Origin: Cunninghamia lanceolata
Taxonomy: Eukaryota; Streptophyta; Pinopsida; Cupressales; Cupressaceae
DNA length: 64,000 bases
Direction of reading: 5' to 3'
NCBI GenBank assembly: GCA_027924645.1
Contig: BSBN01000763.1
Location: 6,510,001 to 6,574,000, forward strand
Of this stretch, positions 11,282-21,155 are shown one piece after another. The translations under genes were made by a program, and so were the position numbers. The notes under the pieces were generated by a model, which was given only the letters and a program-made list of their open reading frames with translations, ran no database searches and was not told the DNA's origin. Positions within the stretch are counted from its first letter, which is position 1. Each line of letters opens with the position of its first letter.

Positions 11282-12724
11282 AACATAGATTTTGGTGCAT
11301 CTTGTTATTTTACCAATAAGAAATATTGATATATTGATTATTTTGCTAATGTATATTGACTTTGTGGTTTTTGGTGGTGGGGAGGAATTTAGAGTAGAAG
11401 GAAAAGGAAATGTGTAGATAACCATGTCGGGTAAAAAGCTGGTCTTCCTTAATGTTTACTACGTTTCAGGAATGGAAAAAAATCTACTTTCTATAAGTGA
11501 GATTGTGAAGAACAACCCCCACGTACATGTGATTTCCAGCAATAAAAAATGCTTTATTGTTTACAAGGTTAGGAAGAAGATAGTCACCGTTAGTATTGAA
11601 GACCGTGGGCTTTTTAAGTTGGATGATAAAGGGGTGGCGAAAGAGCATGCTTTGATTGCCAAGAGCGGTCAAAATTGCAACTCAATTTCATCAAAGGTAC
11701 GGGCATATAAATTTTGGATATCTTTCTTGTTTGGCTAAAGAAAGTTTGATGGATGATCTTCTTGAAATTCAGAATTAAGGAGTTTGTGGTGTATGCCAAG
11801 CTGGTAAGCAATAAAAGGTTTCGTTTGTGGGCCTATGAAGATAGCATCGACCTTTGGTGCCAGGTATTTTTTGCTATTTGTAGATGACTTTTCAAGAAAA
11901 ATGTGGGTATATTTTTTAAAACAAAAATCATATGCATTTGATGAGTTCAAAAAGTTAAGGTAATGGTAGGGAAACAATTAGGAAAAAGTACGAAAATCAG
12001 AATCCTTAGATTAGATAACGAAGGTGAATTTTGCTCTAGAAAATTCCTTGATTTTTGTAGTCAAGAGGGCATTCAGAGGCAACACACCACACCCTATACT
12101 CCATAGCAAAACAGAGTGGTAGAGAGGTGAAATCATGCCCTTGTGGAGATGGCAAGGTGTATGTTAGGTAACAAATGCACACTAGAGAACAAATTTGTTC
12201 CTAATAATTATTGGGCAGAAGCAATACACACATCTGTGTGTCTGCTTGATCAATCTCCAACAAAAATGGCACACAGGAAAATTCTAGAAGAAGCATGGTT
12301 TGGGCGAAAAGTCAAAGTAAGTCATCTTAAAGTTTGTGGTTCAGTTGTATACGTATGGGTTCTTGATGAAAAACAGATGAAAGTTGATGCAAAATGCAAA
12401 AAATTGATGCTCACAAGCTATAGTGATGATCATAAAGAATGTTGTTTGGTTGGTGTTGAAACTAACAAAGTATGCTTTGGTCATGATGTGGTAATTGATG
12501 AAAGTGCAAGACTGTTTCAAGCAACAAAAGAACAAATATCATATCTGAAAATTGTTGGAAATGAAGATAAATTGGCTGGAAAATTAGGTATAATGCATTT
12601 GAAACATCAACCTGAAGGGGAGGATAGTTTGGAGGATAATTCTCATGAAATTCCCAGCCAAAAAGCTACTGCAAATACCTTAAATCAGCAAGATAACAGC
12701 ATTGATTTGGAGGAGAAGCAATAG
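11282..12724 (+). pseudogene. Copia 1 protease / integrase region (degenerate)
   Basis: A gag-pre-integrase frame at 11424-11738 contains LLSISEIVKNNPHVHVISSN. The integrase core around 11830-12110 is heavily frameshifted, but traces such as LRLDNEGEF and the QRQHTTPYTP zone can be made out. The frame at 12143-12724 carries the C-terminal part of the core (MARCMLGNKC, YWAEAIHTSVCLLDQSPTKM) and the downstream KVSHLKVCGSVVYV motif typical of copia integrases. No intact catalytic triad remains. Confidence 0.7.
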
Positions 12725-13315
12725 AAAAGACCAAAATGGTGGTAAAACACTATTGGTGATGTTTGGTTAAATGAGATTCTTGATATGAGGGTGGAAGGAA
12801 GACCAAAAAGAGAAAAGACATCAGATATAGTGAATTTGCTTTGATTTCTAACGTTCAACTCATTTGAGCGTGAGATGTATGAAGAAGCCATAGGTAGACT
12901 AGAATGGGAAGTGGCTATTCAAGCTGAATATGAAATTTTGATGAATAATCGAACATGGGTCCTAGAAGAGCTACCTATTGGGAAGAAACCCATTGGCTGC
13001 AAATGGTATACAAGGTCAAATATAAAGCAAATGAAACACTTGACAAACATAAGGCAAGGCTGGTCGCAAAAGGCTTTGCATAGAAGGAAGGAATTAACTA
13101 TGAGGAGACATTTGCTCCTATTACAAAAATGGGAACAATTTGATTGGTTCTAGCCATGGTAGTATAGTTTGGTTGGAAACTATATCAAATGGACATGAAG
13201 AGTGCAGGAAGATGTCTACATGTACCAACCACCTAGATACCAACCATCTAGATTTCAGGTTCCAGGAAAGGAACATCTAATTTGTAGATTGAAGGAAGCT
13301 CTCTATGGTTTGAAC

Positions 13316-14346
13316 CATAGATAGAAGACTCGCCAAGTCATGAAAAACTCGCGAGTTTTTGCAGTATTTACTCACCAGAAAACTCAGCGAGTTTCTGGCT
13401 TAGACTCTTTGGTGCAGAAAAACTGTCCTCTTATCACCACATTTGATCTTAGTAAATCAAAAGTATGAGTCAAAGTACCATTTACCTCCATCTAGGCAAG
13501 AGAATCATGAAAAAGGTTTTGAATAATTTTGCAGAACTTATTCCTGAACAGAGCAATACATGCATTTTGACTAGAATTTTCAAAATCTAATAGAGCCATA
13601 CATGCATTTTGACCAGATTTTTTGCCCAATCCATGCCCTCCCAACTTAAAATCAGATTCTCTAAGATGTATCTGCCTTTGACAAAACTTGTCTCTGAAGG
13701 GGAGATAATCTTAGGAAGAATGTGTTACGGCAAATTCCTTGGCATAAGACACATTCAGCAAGGTTATAGGTCTCCAATTTTTTATTAAAGATTTCACTTC
13801 CTTAGGTTTATCAGTTGAATTCTCCCCCAAAACAATTGGCCCTATACATTCCCTAGCCAATTTAGACTTTAGCAAGCTGAAAAAAATTGTCCTTTTATCA
13901 CCACATTTTACTACCAAGATGGAGTTTGAGCCACTGCCTTCCATGCCAAGCGAGGAGCCACAAAGGACTCCAAGGATTAGAACCTCTACCTCTCCCCTAG
14001 TTTTCAGTAGATTAGGGAAGAGGAAGATGTAAAATGTTGTATTTACTTTTAGTTTTACTATTTTCATTTTGTCAGCTATCTATTGTATTAGCCTATCAGG
14101 CTATCAACCATCAGGATTCCGCATGAGGATGCGATTTTGTACTCAATTTGCATTCAAATCAATCAAATTTAATAGAAAACACTTTTGTACTCATTTATGG
14201 ACTCATTGGATACATCTTGTCATTGAATTTTGCAAAAAACATGTGTTTCTAATGAAATTTAAGCAATTTTAAGTTGTCGAGTTTTTTGCCGAGTCGAGTT
14301 TTTTGGGCCTGGCGAGTTTTTGCCGAGTCCAAGTTTTCCAACTATG
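13316..14346 (-). mobile_element. Non-autonomous hAT-like element E5 carrying LINE RT sequence
   Basis: A perfect 8-bp duplication GTTTGAAC flanks it (13308-13315 and 14347-14354), inside the copia 1 RT. Ends are CATAGATAGAAGACTCGCC on the left and CATAGTTGGAAAACTTGG inward from the right. Subterminal words are GGCGAGTTTTTGCCGAGT and CTCGCGAGTTTTT. The right part shares the GGACTCATTGGATACATC block with E4 in inverse orientation. The middle (about 13500-13960) is a LINE RT fragment. Confidence 0.9.
13500..13960 (-). pseudogene. LINE (non-LTR) reverse transcriptase fragment inside E5
   Basis: Minus-strand frames read SLIKNWRPITLLNVSY near 13790 and then, in another frame, SPSETSFVKGRYILENLILS and WEGMDWAKKSGQNACMALLD near 13580-13700. 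These are the NWRPISLLN, FVKGRFILDN and WAK...LLDFEKA motifs of plant L1-type RT. Part of the domain between them is missing. The fragment was either captured by the hAT-like element or inserted into it; no poly(A) tail or duplication separates the two possibilities. Confidence 0.7.
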
Positions 14347-15721
14347 GTTTGAACTAGGCTCCTGAGGCTTGGTACATAAAAATTGATAAACATTTGGGTG
14401 AACAACGTTCAAAAGGAGTCATTTGGATCCCAATAATATGTCAAAAGCATGGATGGTGATGTAGTGATTCCGGTGATATATGTAGATGACATCATCATTT
14501 CTGGTAGTGAGGTTGGTGCAATTACAAAGGTAAAATCAGATCTATGTTCAGTTTTGATATGAGAGATTCAGGCATCTTGCATTATTGCTTAGGTATAGAA
14601 GTTTGGCAAACAAATAAACATATATTTCTTTCACAAATGAAATATGCCAAGAGTTTGTTAGATAAGTTCATGATAGCAGATTGCAAAATCCCATCTATAC
14701 CTATGGAGATAGGGCTGAAACTTTAAGCCAAGCTTGATTCTAAAATAGTAAATGAAGCAGTCTACAGGCAACTGGTTGGCAGATTGATCTATCTTACAGC
14801 CACTATGCCTGACTTGAGCTATGTAGTTAGCTATATCTCTCAATTAATGATAGTTCCAAAAGCAGAACATTGGACAACAACAAAGAGGCTATTAAGATAT
14901 GTGAAGGTAACATTAGACTTTGGCATTCTATATGGTAAAAGTAAGGAGATTTGGCTATGTGGATATTTACTATTTAGTCTTGATTGGGTAGAATTTGTGG
15001 ATGATTGGAAATCTACATCAGGTTATGTGTTTAGTCTTTGTATAGGAGCAATTTCTTGGATTAGCAGGAAACAACATGCAGTTTCACTTTCCTCTATAGA
15101 AGCATAATACAAAGCAACAATAGAAGGGGCATGCGAAGCAGTTTGAATTAGAAGAATGTTGGCAGATTTACAAGTTCATCAGATTGAGCCCACAATAACT
15201 AGGGAGTTCTCAAGAAGGCAAAGAATCACATCTTTCATGAGCAAACAAAACATGTTGATGTACATTGTCACTTAATTTGACAACTCATAGAAGATGCAGA
15301 AGTCGAGTTGCAATATTTTCCATTTGAGCATCAGACCTGCAAATGTTTTCACCAAGTCTCTTGGCCTAGATAAGTTTTTAAATTTAGAGATAAACTTGCT
15401 ATATTTTCTAGAATGACCATCAACGAAGGATGTTAGCGTTTGTAATATAATATTATAATGGTCATACTAGTCTTAGTGATGGGCTTGGTAATAAAGTCAG
15501 TTTATGACTATTTTACTTTATCAAATAATGTAAATGTGACTTAATGTACACTCAAGTCATTTTAGGGTTGGGTTTGTGTCACTATAGTACTAGTGTTTAT
15601 GATGTTGCTTTTCTATAAAGTGACAATTGCTCGTTCATTATTATATACAAGATATATTTCTCTCCTTCAAGTTCTCTTGTGTTCTTGCTTGGTTTCTTTG
15701 TATGTATTAGTTTTCATAATA

Positions 15722-16520
15722 TCCCAATCTGTCACCGTGCAACTCTCTTATGAGGTTCTCTCTCATTCAAAATCTACGAGATACACAACTATTGTCTCTG
15801 GAACAGGTATCCCTCGTGTGTTAAGTAGTCAACTATTGTCTATGGGCCTTTGTCTACAATCCATGACTCGATGCATGTTTTCCATGCATTTGCAAAATCC
15901 AGATTTGTTGCATACAATTCCTTCATTCCCTCCTTGCCGACTAATTCAATAGTCACTGTGGACAACAAAACCTACCTTCTAGTCAAGGCATCTGCTACTT
16001 GATTTGATTTGCTAGGCCTATGTTTCAACACAAAGGAATAACCTTGCATGTACTCTACCCACCCCATATGTCTCTGGTTCAGCTTCATTTGGCTATTAAT
16101 GTACCACAACACTTGATGATCCATGCACAATACAATTTCTTTGTGCAACAAATAATGCCTCCACTTTTGCAAAGCTTAAACAATGGCATAAAACTCTTGG
16201 TCATACACCAAGTGCTTCCTAGCATCATTCTATTTCTCATTGAAGAGTGCAATTGGTCTTCCTTCTTGACTAAGAACTGCACCGATTGTGGTTCCACTAG
16301 CATCCCAATCAACTTGAAAAACCTTATTAAAATTAGGGAGCATCAACACAAGTTCCTTTGTCACATTCTTCTTCAAGAGTTCAAAACTCTTGGCTATGTC
16401 AAAAGTTTAGTCACACCCACCCTTTCACAGATAGTGAGTTATTTGCACACACACTATTGAAGTTTTTGATGAACTTCCTATAGAACCTCACCAACTCATG
16501 GAAACTTAAAACTTGTGTGG
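15722..16520 (-). pseudogene. G1 RNase H and integrase N-terminus
   Basis: The minus-strand frame at 15972-16312 carries RNase H: QKWRHYLLHKEIVLCMDHQV, LWYINSQMKLNQRHMGWVEY and KHRPSKSNQVADALTRR, the classic gypsy RNase H end. Downstream, 15960 to 15722 reads ELVGKEGMKELYATNLDFAN and IRELHGDRLG, the spacer and start of the integrase H2C2 zone, cut by copia 1. Stops interrupt the frame. Confidence 0.85.
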
Positions 16521-16539
16521 CACTTTGTGGTACTAGCCA

Positions 16540-17276
16540 TTAATTTGTTGTTCTCACTTTCTCTAGGTTCGTCCTCAACTTGTTTTGAGATATCACAAAT
16601 CCCAAGTATGCCATTTCCTTTTGTATGAAACTACATTTCTTTAGGTAAATGTGCGACTCCTTCAATTGTGCGGAAACTTGATGCAGGTGTGCAAGATGCT
16701 CTTCCCTTATGTTGTTGAATGCCAAAATGTCATCCAAATATATGACTACAAACTTGTCAAAAATGGTTTCCAAGTATCGTTCATCAACCTCATGAACATG
16801 CTTGGGGCATTCTTTAGCTTGAATGGCATCACCTTCCACTCATACAAGCCGTCCTTTGTCCTAAATGCAGTCTTCCATCCATGTCCTCTAATTTTGATAT
16901 GATGATAACTACTCTTGAGGTCAATCTTCGAAACATATCTAACCTCACTTAGATAATCAAACAAATCATCCATCTGTTAAAAAAGTTGATACTTGAAGGT
17001 GATTTTGTTGATTGCTCTAGAGTTTGTGCACATTCTCCATTCACCTCCCTTCTTTGGTGCAATTATTGTAGGCACTATGCAAGGGCTCATACTTTCATTG
17101 ATCAAATCTTTATCCAACAAATCTTCTACTTGCCTATTGAGTTTCACACTCATGTTTGGACTCATTTGGTATGGTGTTTTATTTGGCAAACTAGACCTTG
17201 GAATCAAATTAATACAATGTGAGATGCTCCACATTGGCAACAATCCCTCTAGCATCTCATTGTTGATGATATCCAC
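16540..17276 (-). pseudogene. G1 reverse transcriptase (Ty3/gypsy)
   Basis: Minus-strand frames at 16977-17276, 16746-16973 and 16540-16839 give RT blocks in order: QVEDLLDKDLINESMSPC, PKKGGEWRMCTNSRAINKIT, VSKIDLKSSYHHIKI, AFRTKDGLYEWKVMPFKLKN and IYLDDILAFNN. The YLDD catalytic motif survives. Frame breaks between the three frames show that the enzyme could not be made. Confidence 0.88.
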
Positions 17277-17316
17277 ATACTCCTTGAGTACTACTACAAC
17301 CTTTGGTTTCTTTTAG

Positions 17317-17770
17317 CTATGTGACACCTTTTCTTGCATAGGCTTGAGCACTATCGCATGACACTCTTCTATGTTCCTTATCTCCTTTAGAAACTCCTTG
17401 TTGCTTAAAAACATCACCCGACTTCCTGTGCTTTCTTCTTCTTCTTCTTCTTCCCGCATAGGCAACAATTGTTACCATCCTTTGTGACGGTGAAAATGTT
17501 CTTCCACCCATTATGGATGGCGCTTCTGTCATATTGCCATGGCCTTACTAACAACACATGGAACACATCCATTGGGATCACATCCCACCATAACTCATAC
17601 ACATAACCTCCAATGTGGAATGCAACTTTGCATTGCTTTGTCATAGTGACTCGTCCCTTTTGCAACCAAAAGGATCTACATGGCATGGGGTGTGCAAGAA
17701 CTTTAAACCCCAAATTTTGAACCATTGCTACTGATTTTGCCTCCATCAACTATGTGTTTGTGACACTTAC
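17317..17770 (-). pseudogene. G1 aspartic protease region
   Basis: The minus-strand frame at 17414-17749 reads CKVAFHIGGYVYELWWDVIP, MDVFHVLLVRPWQYDRSAIH and NGWKNIFTVTKDG. The D(V/I)IPMDVxHLLLGRPWQ(Y/F)D signature is the C-terminal part of gypsy protease and the linker to RT. The GRPW glycine is V here. The catalytic D(S/T)GA was not found in frame. Confidence 0.75.
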
Positions 17771-17879
17771 AACTTGACTTGCAATTGGCATGGAAGATGC
17801 TTGTCCTCAACCGTGGTTCGTTTTCTTCTTTGGATGACTTGAGCACTTTGTGCATCATCAAATTCTTTCCATGCTTTAG

Positions 17880-19021
17880 AGCTGCACTTTTTTACTTCAC
17901 CCTTTGTGGCTTGTGCAACATGCACTCTGCTCTTTGAAAATCCTATTCTCGCTTGACACTCAAATGCCTCATGACCTGCTTTCCCATACCTTAAGCAAGT
18001 CCCTCTGAAGTTGCCTCCTTTGTGGTCTCCCCCTTTCCTTTGCAGTTTGAAGTATACTTACCTTTGGAGCTTTGTGCAAAACTTGTTTCCACCATTTCTT
18101 TCTCCTTTTGTTGTCTCTTTGTGCCATGTTTTCTTTTAACTGCCCCTACCCTTAGCCCTATCCTTCTGTTGTCTGTGGGACAACTTCTCCTTTGCCTTGA
18201 ACACAAGTTGGTAGGCCTCCTTGATTGAATGTACTTGCAGGGAACAAATCTCATCTTGAATTGAGATGCACAATCCATTAACATACCTAGAGAACTTCTT
18301 AGCATTGTCTTCCATATGCCTGAATGCCGAGTTGGAAGAAATCCTCCACGTGTTCTTTTACAGACGTCTCCTTTTGGCACAAATTTTGAAGTCTTTTGAA
18401 CAAGTCTAGGGTGTAATTCTATGACAAATTTTCCTTTGAGCTTAGTGGCCATTTGATCCCAACTTGAGATTTTTTTCTTATTTTTTTTGATGTGGTCTCT
18501 TTGTATAAAATCCCATAATTTGGCACAACCTTTGAAATTTGTGCTTGTGTACTTGGCTATCTTGAGATCCTCGACTGCTTCAAATTCAAAATACTTATCT
18601 AGCTCTATTATCCAATCTATTAACTCTTTTGGATTCAAGTTTTCAGCTAGGTTGGTAGATAAAACTTGGGTTTGTTTTCGGCACTCAGTATGGCTTTGGC
18701 AAACCAATGTTTTGTAGTTACTTCCTCATCAAAGTTAGAGTCCACAGTTTCTTGCATGGAAACATCTTCTCTCTTGTTCTTATTGATGTCTTTAATTATG
18801 ATCACTCCTCTTGTTTGTGCAGTCTTTATGACATCAAGCCTCACTTGAAGGGTTCTCAGCATATCAACAAGGTTTGCCGAGCGTGGTCCTCTAGCTGCTC
18901 TACTGTTTTTTGCTGTTGTCCTTCCTTTGGGGGCCATAGCTCCTTTGGTCCACTTGCAATGTGAAACAACACCCAAACATACTTTATTGTAGAGCTCACA
19001 TAGCTCACTCACAAGACTTGA
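17880..19021 (-). pseudogene. G1 gag
   Basis: The start is probably ATG near 18940 (MAPKGRTTAKNSRAARGPRS), shortly after the PBS. The matrix/capsid part at 17991-18707 includes NLNPKELIDWIIELDKYFEF, DLKIAKYTSTNFKGCAKLWD and SSWDQMATKLKGKF, the retrotransposon gag core. A Lys/Gln-rich stretch follows. A zinc-knuckle remnant (CLRYGKAGHEAFECQ) is readable near 17960-18003. Frame shifts separate the pieces. Confidence 0.8.
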
Positions 19022-19037
19022 CTCTTGTTTGATACCA
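19022..19037 (-). promoter_or_regulatory. Primer binding site of G1
   Basis: The minus strand reads TGGTATCAAACAAGAG, placed 5 bp after an LTR end TTTACA. It fits an initiator Met-tRNA primer with some divergence and fixes the direction of G1 as minus. Confidence 0.65.
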
Positions 19038-19838
19038 CTTGATGTAAATTGCAAGTGAGTCAAATGAATTGGCTAATAGTGGCCTAGAGTACATAATGAA
19101 AGGACTACATAAGGAAGAACAATTGATGATTCTAGACAACATACGATTTTATTATATGCAAAAGAATTACACTCGTAGGTTATTATAGAATGTATGGAAC
19201 CAAACTAATCTATGCTACTCAACCAATCGATATTAGCCTTCTTGCAGAGACTTTTTGCGTTACAAACTATTCCCCTTTGTTTAAGTCCAACTATGGCTAA
19301 GACCCTTTGTTTTACAATGTCCTTCCTTGACCTTAACAACAACTTAAGCACAAACTTCAACAACCTTTTCTTGAAGGTATTGAATTGCCATTTAATTTGG
19401 TGTAGTGACTCTTTAGCTTCCTCATATGTGCGAAATGATAAAGTCACTTCCACACCTTAGACCTGTAACTAAAACTCCAAAATCCTATGATGCTTCAACT
19501 TCCATCTGTTAGCTTGTTGATTCTTTGATTGTTTCTAAAACAACTTTGGTTGCCACTCACGTGCATCTAACCTACTGCACCATTTGACATAATCGACAAA
19601 AGGTGTTTGTCATTTTCCATTGTTAGCCTTTGAACGGCATCATCACTTAACCACCTTCCAAGGCATGAACAATATCCTACTTGGTTTCTTCAAGTTTACA
19701 TGGCAACACATGACACCCAAGTGACACTCTTTGCATTGTGTGGATCCTTGGGAATTCACACTTGTGCCTAAAAGAGTTAAGTTTGCTTTAGCTTGTGTGC
19801 CTATGTGGCACTGATGTCTCAATTGCTGGCCTTCACAT

Positions 19839-21003
19839 CATAGTTGAAAAACTTGTAGAGTACTCGCAAAACTCACGAGTCAAAAACCCTAGCGAGTTAC
19901 TGCCTAAAAATTCGCTGGCGATTTTTTCAAAAACTCGCCAATAAATCACTAAAAGCTCTTAATTTTTCATGAAAAACTCGCCTAAATGAGTATAATTTCA
20001 TTTTTTTCACCTAATGTTAAAAGCTTTATATGATATTTAAAACATTTTTATAAACAAAATACCTAATTTCACCCTTAAGTGATAAAATTGTGAAAATGAC
20101 ACACTCCATGAAGGTTTGTGTGGTTTCAAAGGCCTTTATTTGGTCTTGGTGGCGGGGGCTTTGCCCCTCGACCTCGCCCTATATCACAACAAGGAACGTG
20201 CCAGGGGCGCTACCCCTCGCCCCACTGGGGGTGTTGCCCCCAGACCCCCACTTGGGGCGCTACCCCTCAACCCCTTTGGGGTTTCCACTCCTAAATCCCC
20301 ACTAGCTATTGGGAGCTCTTGTCACATAAGAAACTTGATTACAATAAGGGGGTGACGAGGAATTGGGATATAACTCTTGAGTGTGTTGACTTAGACATTA
20401 TTATCGCACAACTTGCCAAAAATCTCTTTAGATGAGGCAACTTCTACATATGACATGGCTAGTGGAAGTGGCATTGTGTATCGCAACAAGGAATGTGCCA
20501 GGGGCGCTACCCCTCGCCCCACTGGGGGCGTTGCCTCTAGACCCCCACTTGGGGTGCTACCCCTCAACCCCTTTGGGGTTTCCACTCCTAAATCCCCACT
20601 AGTTATTGGGATCTCTTGTCACATACTTGGATACAATGAGAGGGTGACAAGGAATTGGGATATAACTCGAGTGTGCTGACTTAGACATTATTATCACACA
20701 ACTTGCCAAAAATCTCTTTAGATGAGGCAACTTCTACATATGACATGGCTAGTGGAAGTGGCATTGTAACTCATTCAGAGGTTGAACTCGTTTTTTGGTC
20801 TATGATATGTATTAAACTCTAATTTTGATTTATATATGATGGAAATCAGTAATATGTTATACAAATTCAGTAATATGTGTGTTTTTGAAGAATTTTTAAA
20901 AAAAATTATGTATTTTCGAATGTTACATAAGTTTGTCGAGTCTCAAGTTTTTACAAATTTTGGGTTTGCCGAGTAATTGTCGAGTCTGAGTTTTTCAACT
21001 ATG
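19839..21003 (-). mobile_element. Non-autonomous hAT-like element E3
   Basis: A perfect 8-bp duplication CTTCACAT flanks it (19831-19838 and 21004-21011). Ends are CATAGTTGAAAAACTTGTAG and, inward from the right, CATAGTTGAAAAACTCAGAC. Subterminal words are ACTCGC/GCGAGT and TTGCCGAGT. The block GACACACTCCATGAAGGTT near 20098 matches E4 inverted. A GC-rich block with GGGGCGCTACCCCT words is tandemly duplicated inside. No transposase. Confidence 0.9.
20180..20768. repeat. Tandem duplication of about 290-297 bp within E3
   Basis: AACAAGGAA(C/T)GTGCCAGGGG occurs at about 20188 and 20485. The segment from there through TGACATGGCTAGTGGAAGTG is repeated with few changes. Each copy contains the GC-rich block GGGCGCTACCCCTC, unusual in this AT-rich window. 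Confidence 0.88.
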
Positions 21004-21155
21004 CTTCACATTACCACAGTAAATTCCTCAGGTTCCAAAACTTAAACACACCAAACCACAAACCAAAATACTCAATGCACACATTACAAACACAAAAGAA
21101 AGGAAATCCCTTTTTGGGTGATGCAAGATTACTCAACCTTTAGGATGCTCTTGCA

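Larger units (their letters stand above)
12875..15290 (+). pseudogene. Copia 1 reverse transcriptase / RNase H, split by hAT-like E5
   Basis: RT starts near 12875 (WEVAIQAEYEILMNNRTWVL; PIGCKW) and runs to ALYGLN at about 13313. The E5 element then interrupts it. RT resumes at 14355 with PEAWYIKID and contains VIYVDDIIISGS around 14473, the YVDD catalytic motif. RNase H traces follow (DDWKSTSGYVFSLC, GAISWISRKQHAVSLSSIEA) to about 15116, and the tail runs to about 15290. In-frame stops and frameshifts occur before and after E5. Confidence 0.8.
9448..15721 (+). mobile_element. Ty1/copia element 1 inserted in G1
   Basis: The right LTR spans about 15430-15721 (TGTTAGCG...TTCATAATA). The left LTR is represented only by about 9448-9551, so it is 5'-truncated. 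The PBS is at 9552. Coding order is gag, integrase, RT, RNase H, as in copia elements. The element splits the G1 integrase: coding upstream of the break at 15722 (REL-HGDRLG) joins that below 9455 (GHFG). It contains a 310-322-bp gag duplication and the hAT-like element E5. It is the same family as copia 2 (53439-59704). Many stops and frameshifts make it inactive. Confidence 0.85.
19043..21155 (-). mobile_element. Upstream LTR of G1 (interrupted by hAT-like E3)
   Basis: On the minus strand it starts TGCAAGAGCATCC at 21155 and ends TTTACA just before the PBS. Excluding E3 and its duplicated 8 bp it is roughly 940 bp. The outer 34-bp module (21122-21155) is an imperfect palindrome (TGCAAGATTACT...GATGCTCTTGCA) that recurs at 8159-8192. 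Confidence 0.65.

Noticed and set aside
13711..14067. 118-codon minus frame as a host gene
   Set aside because: It contains LINE RT motifs and lies inside hAT-like element E5.
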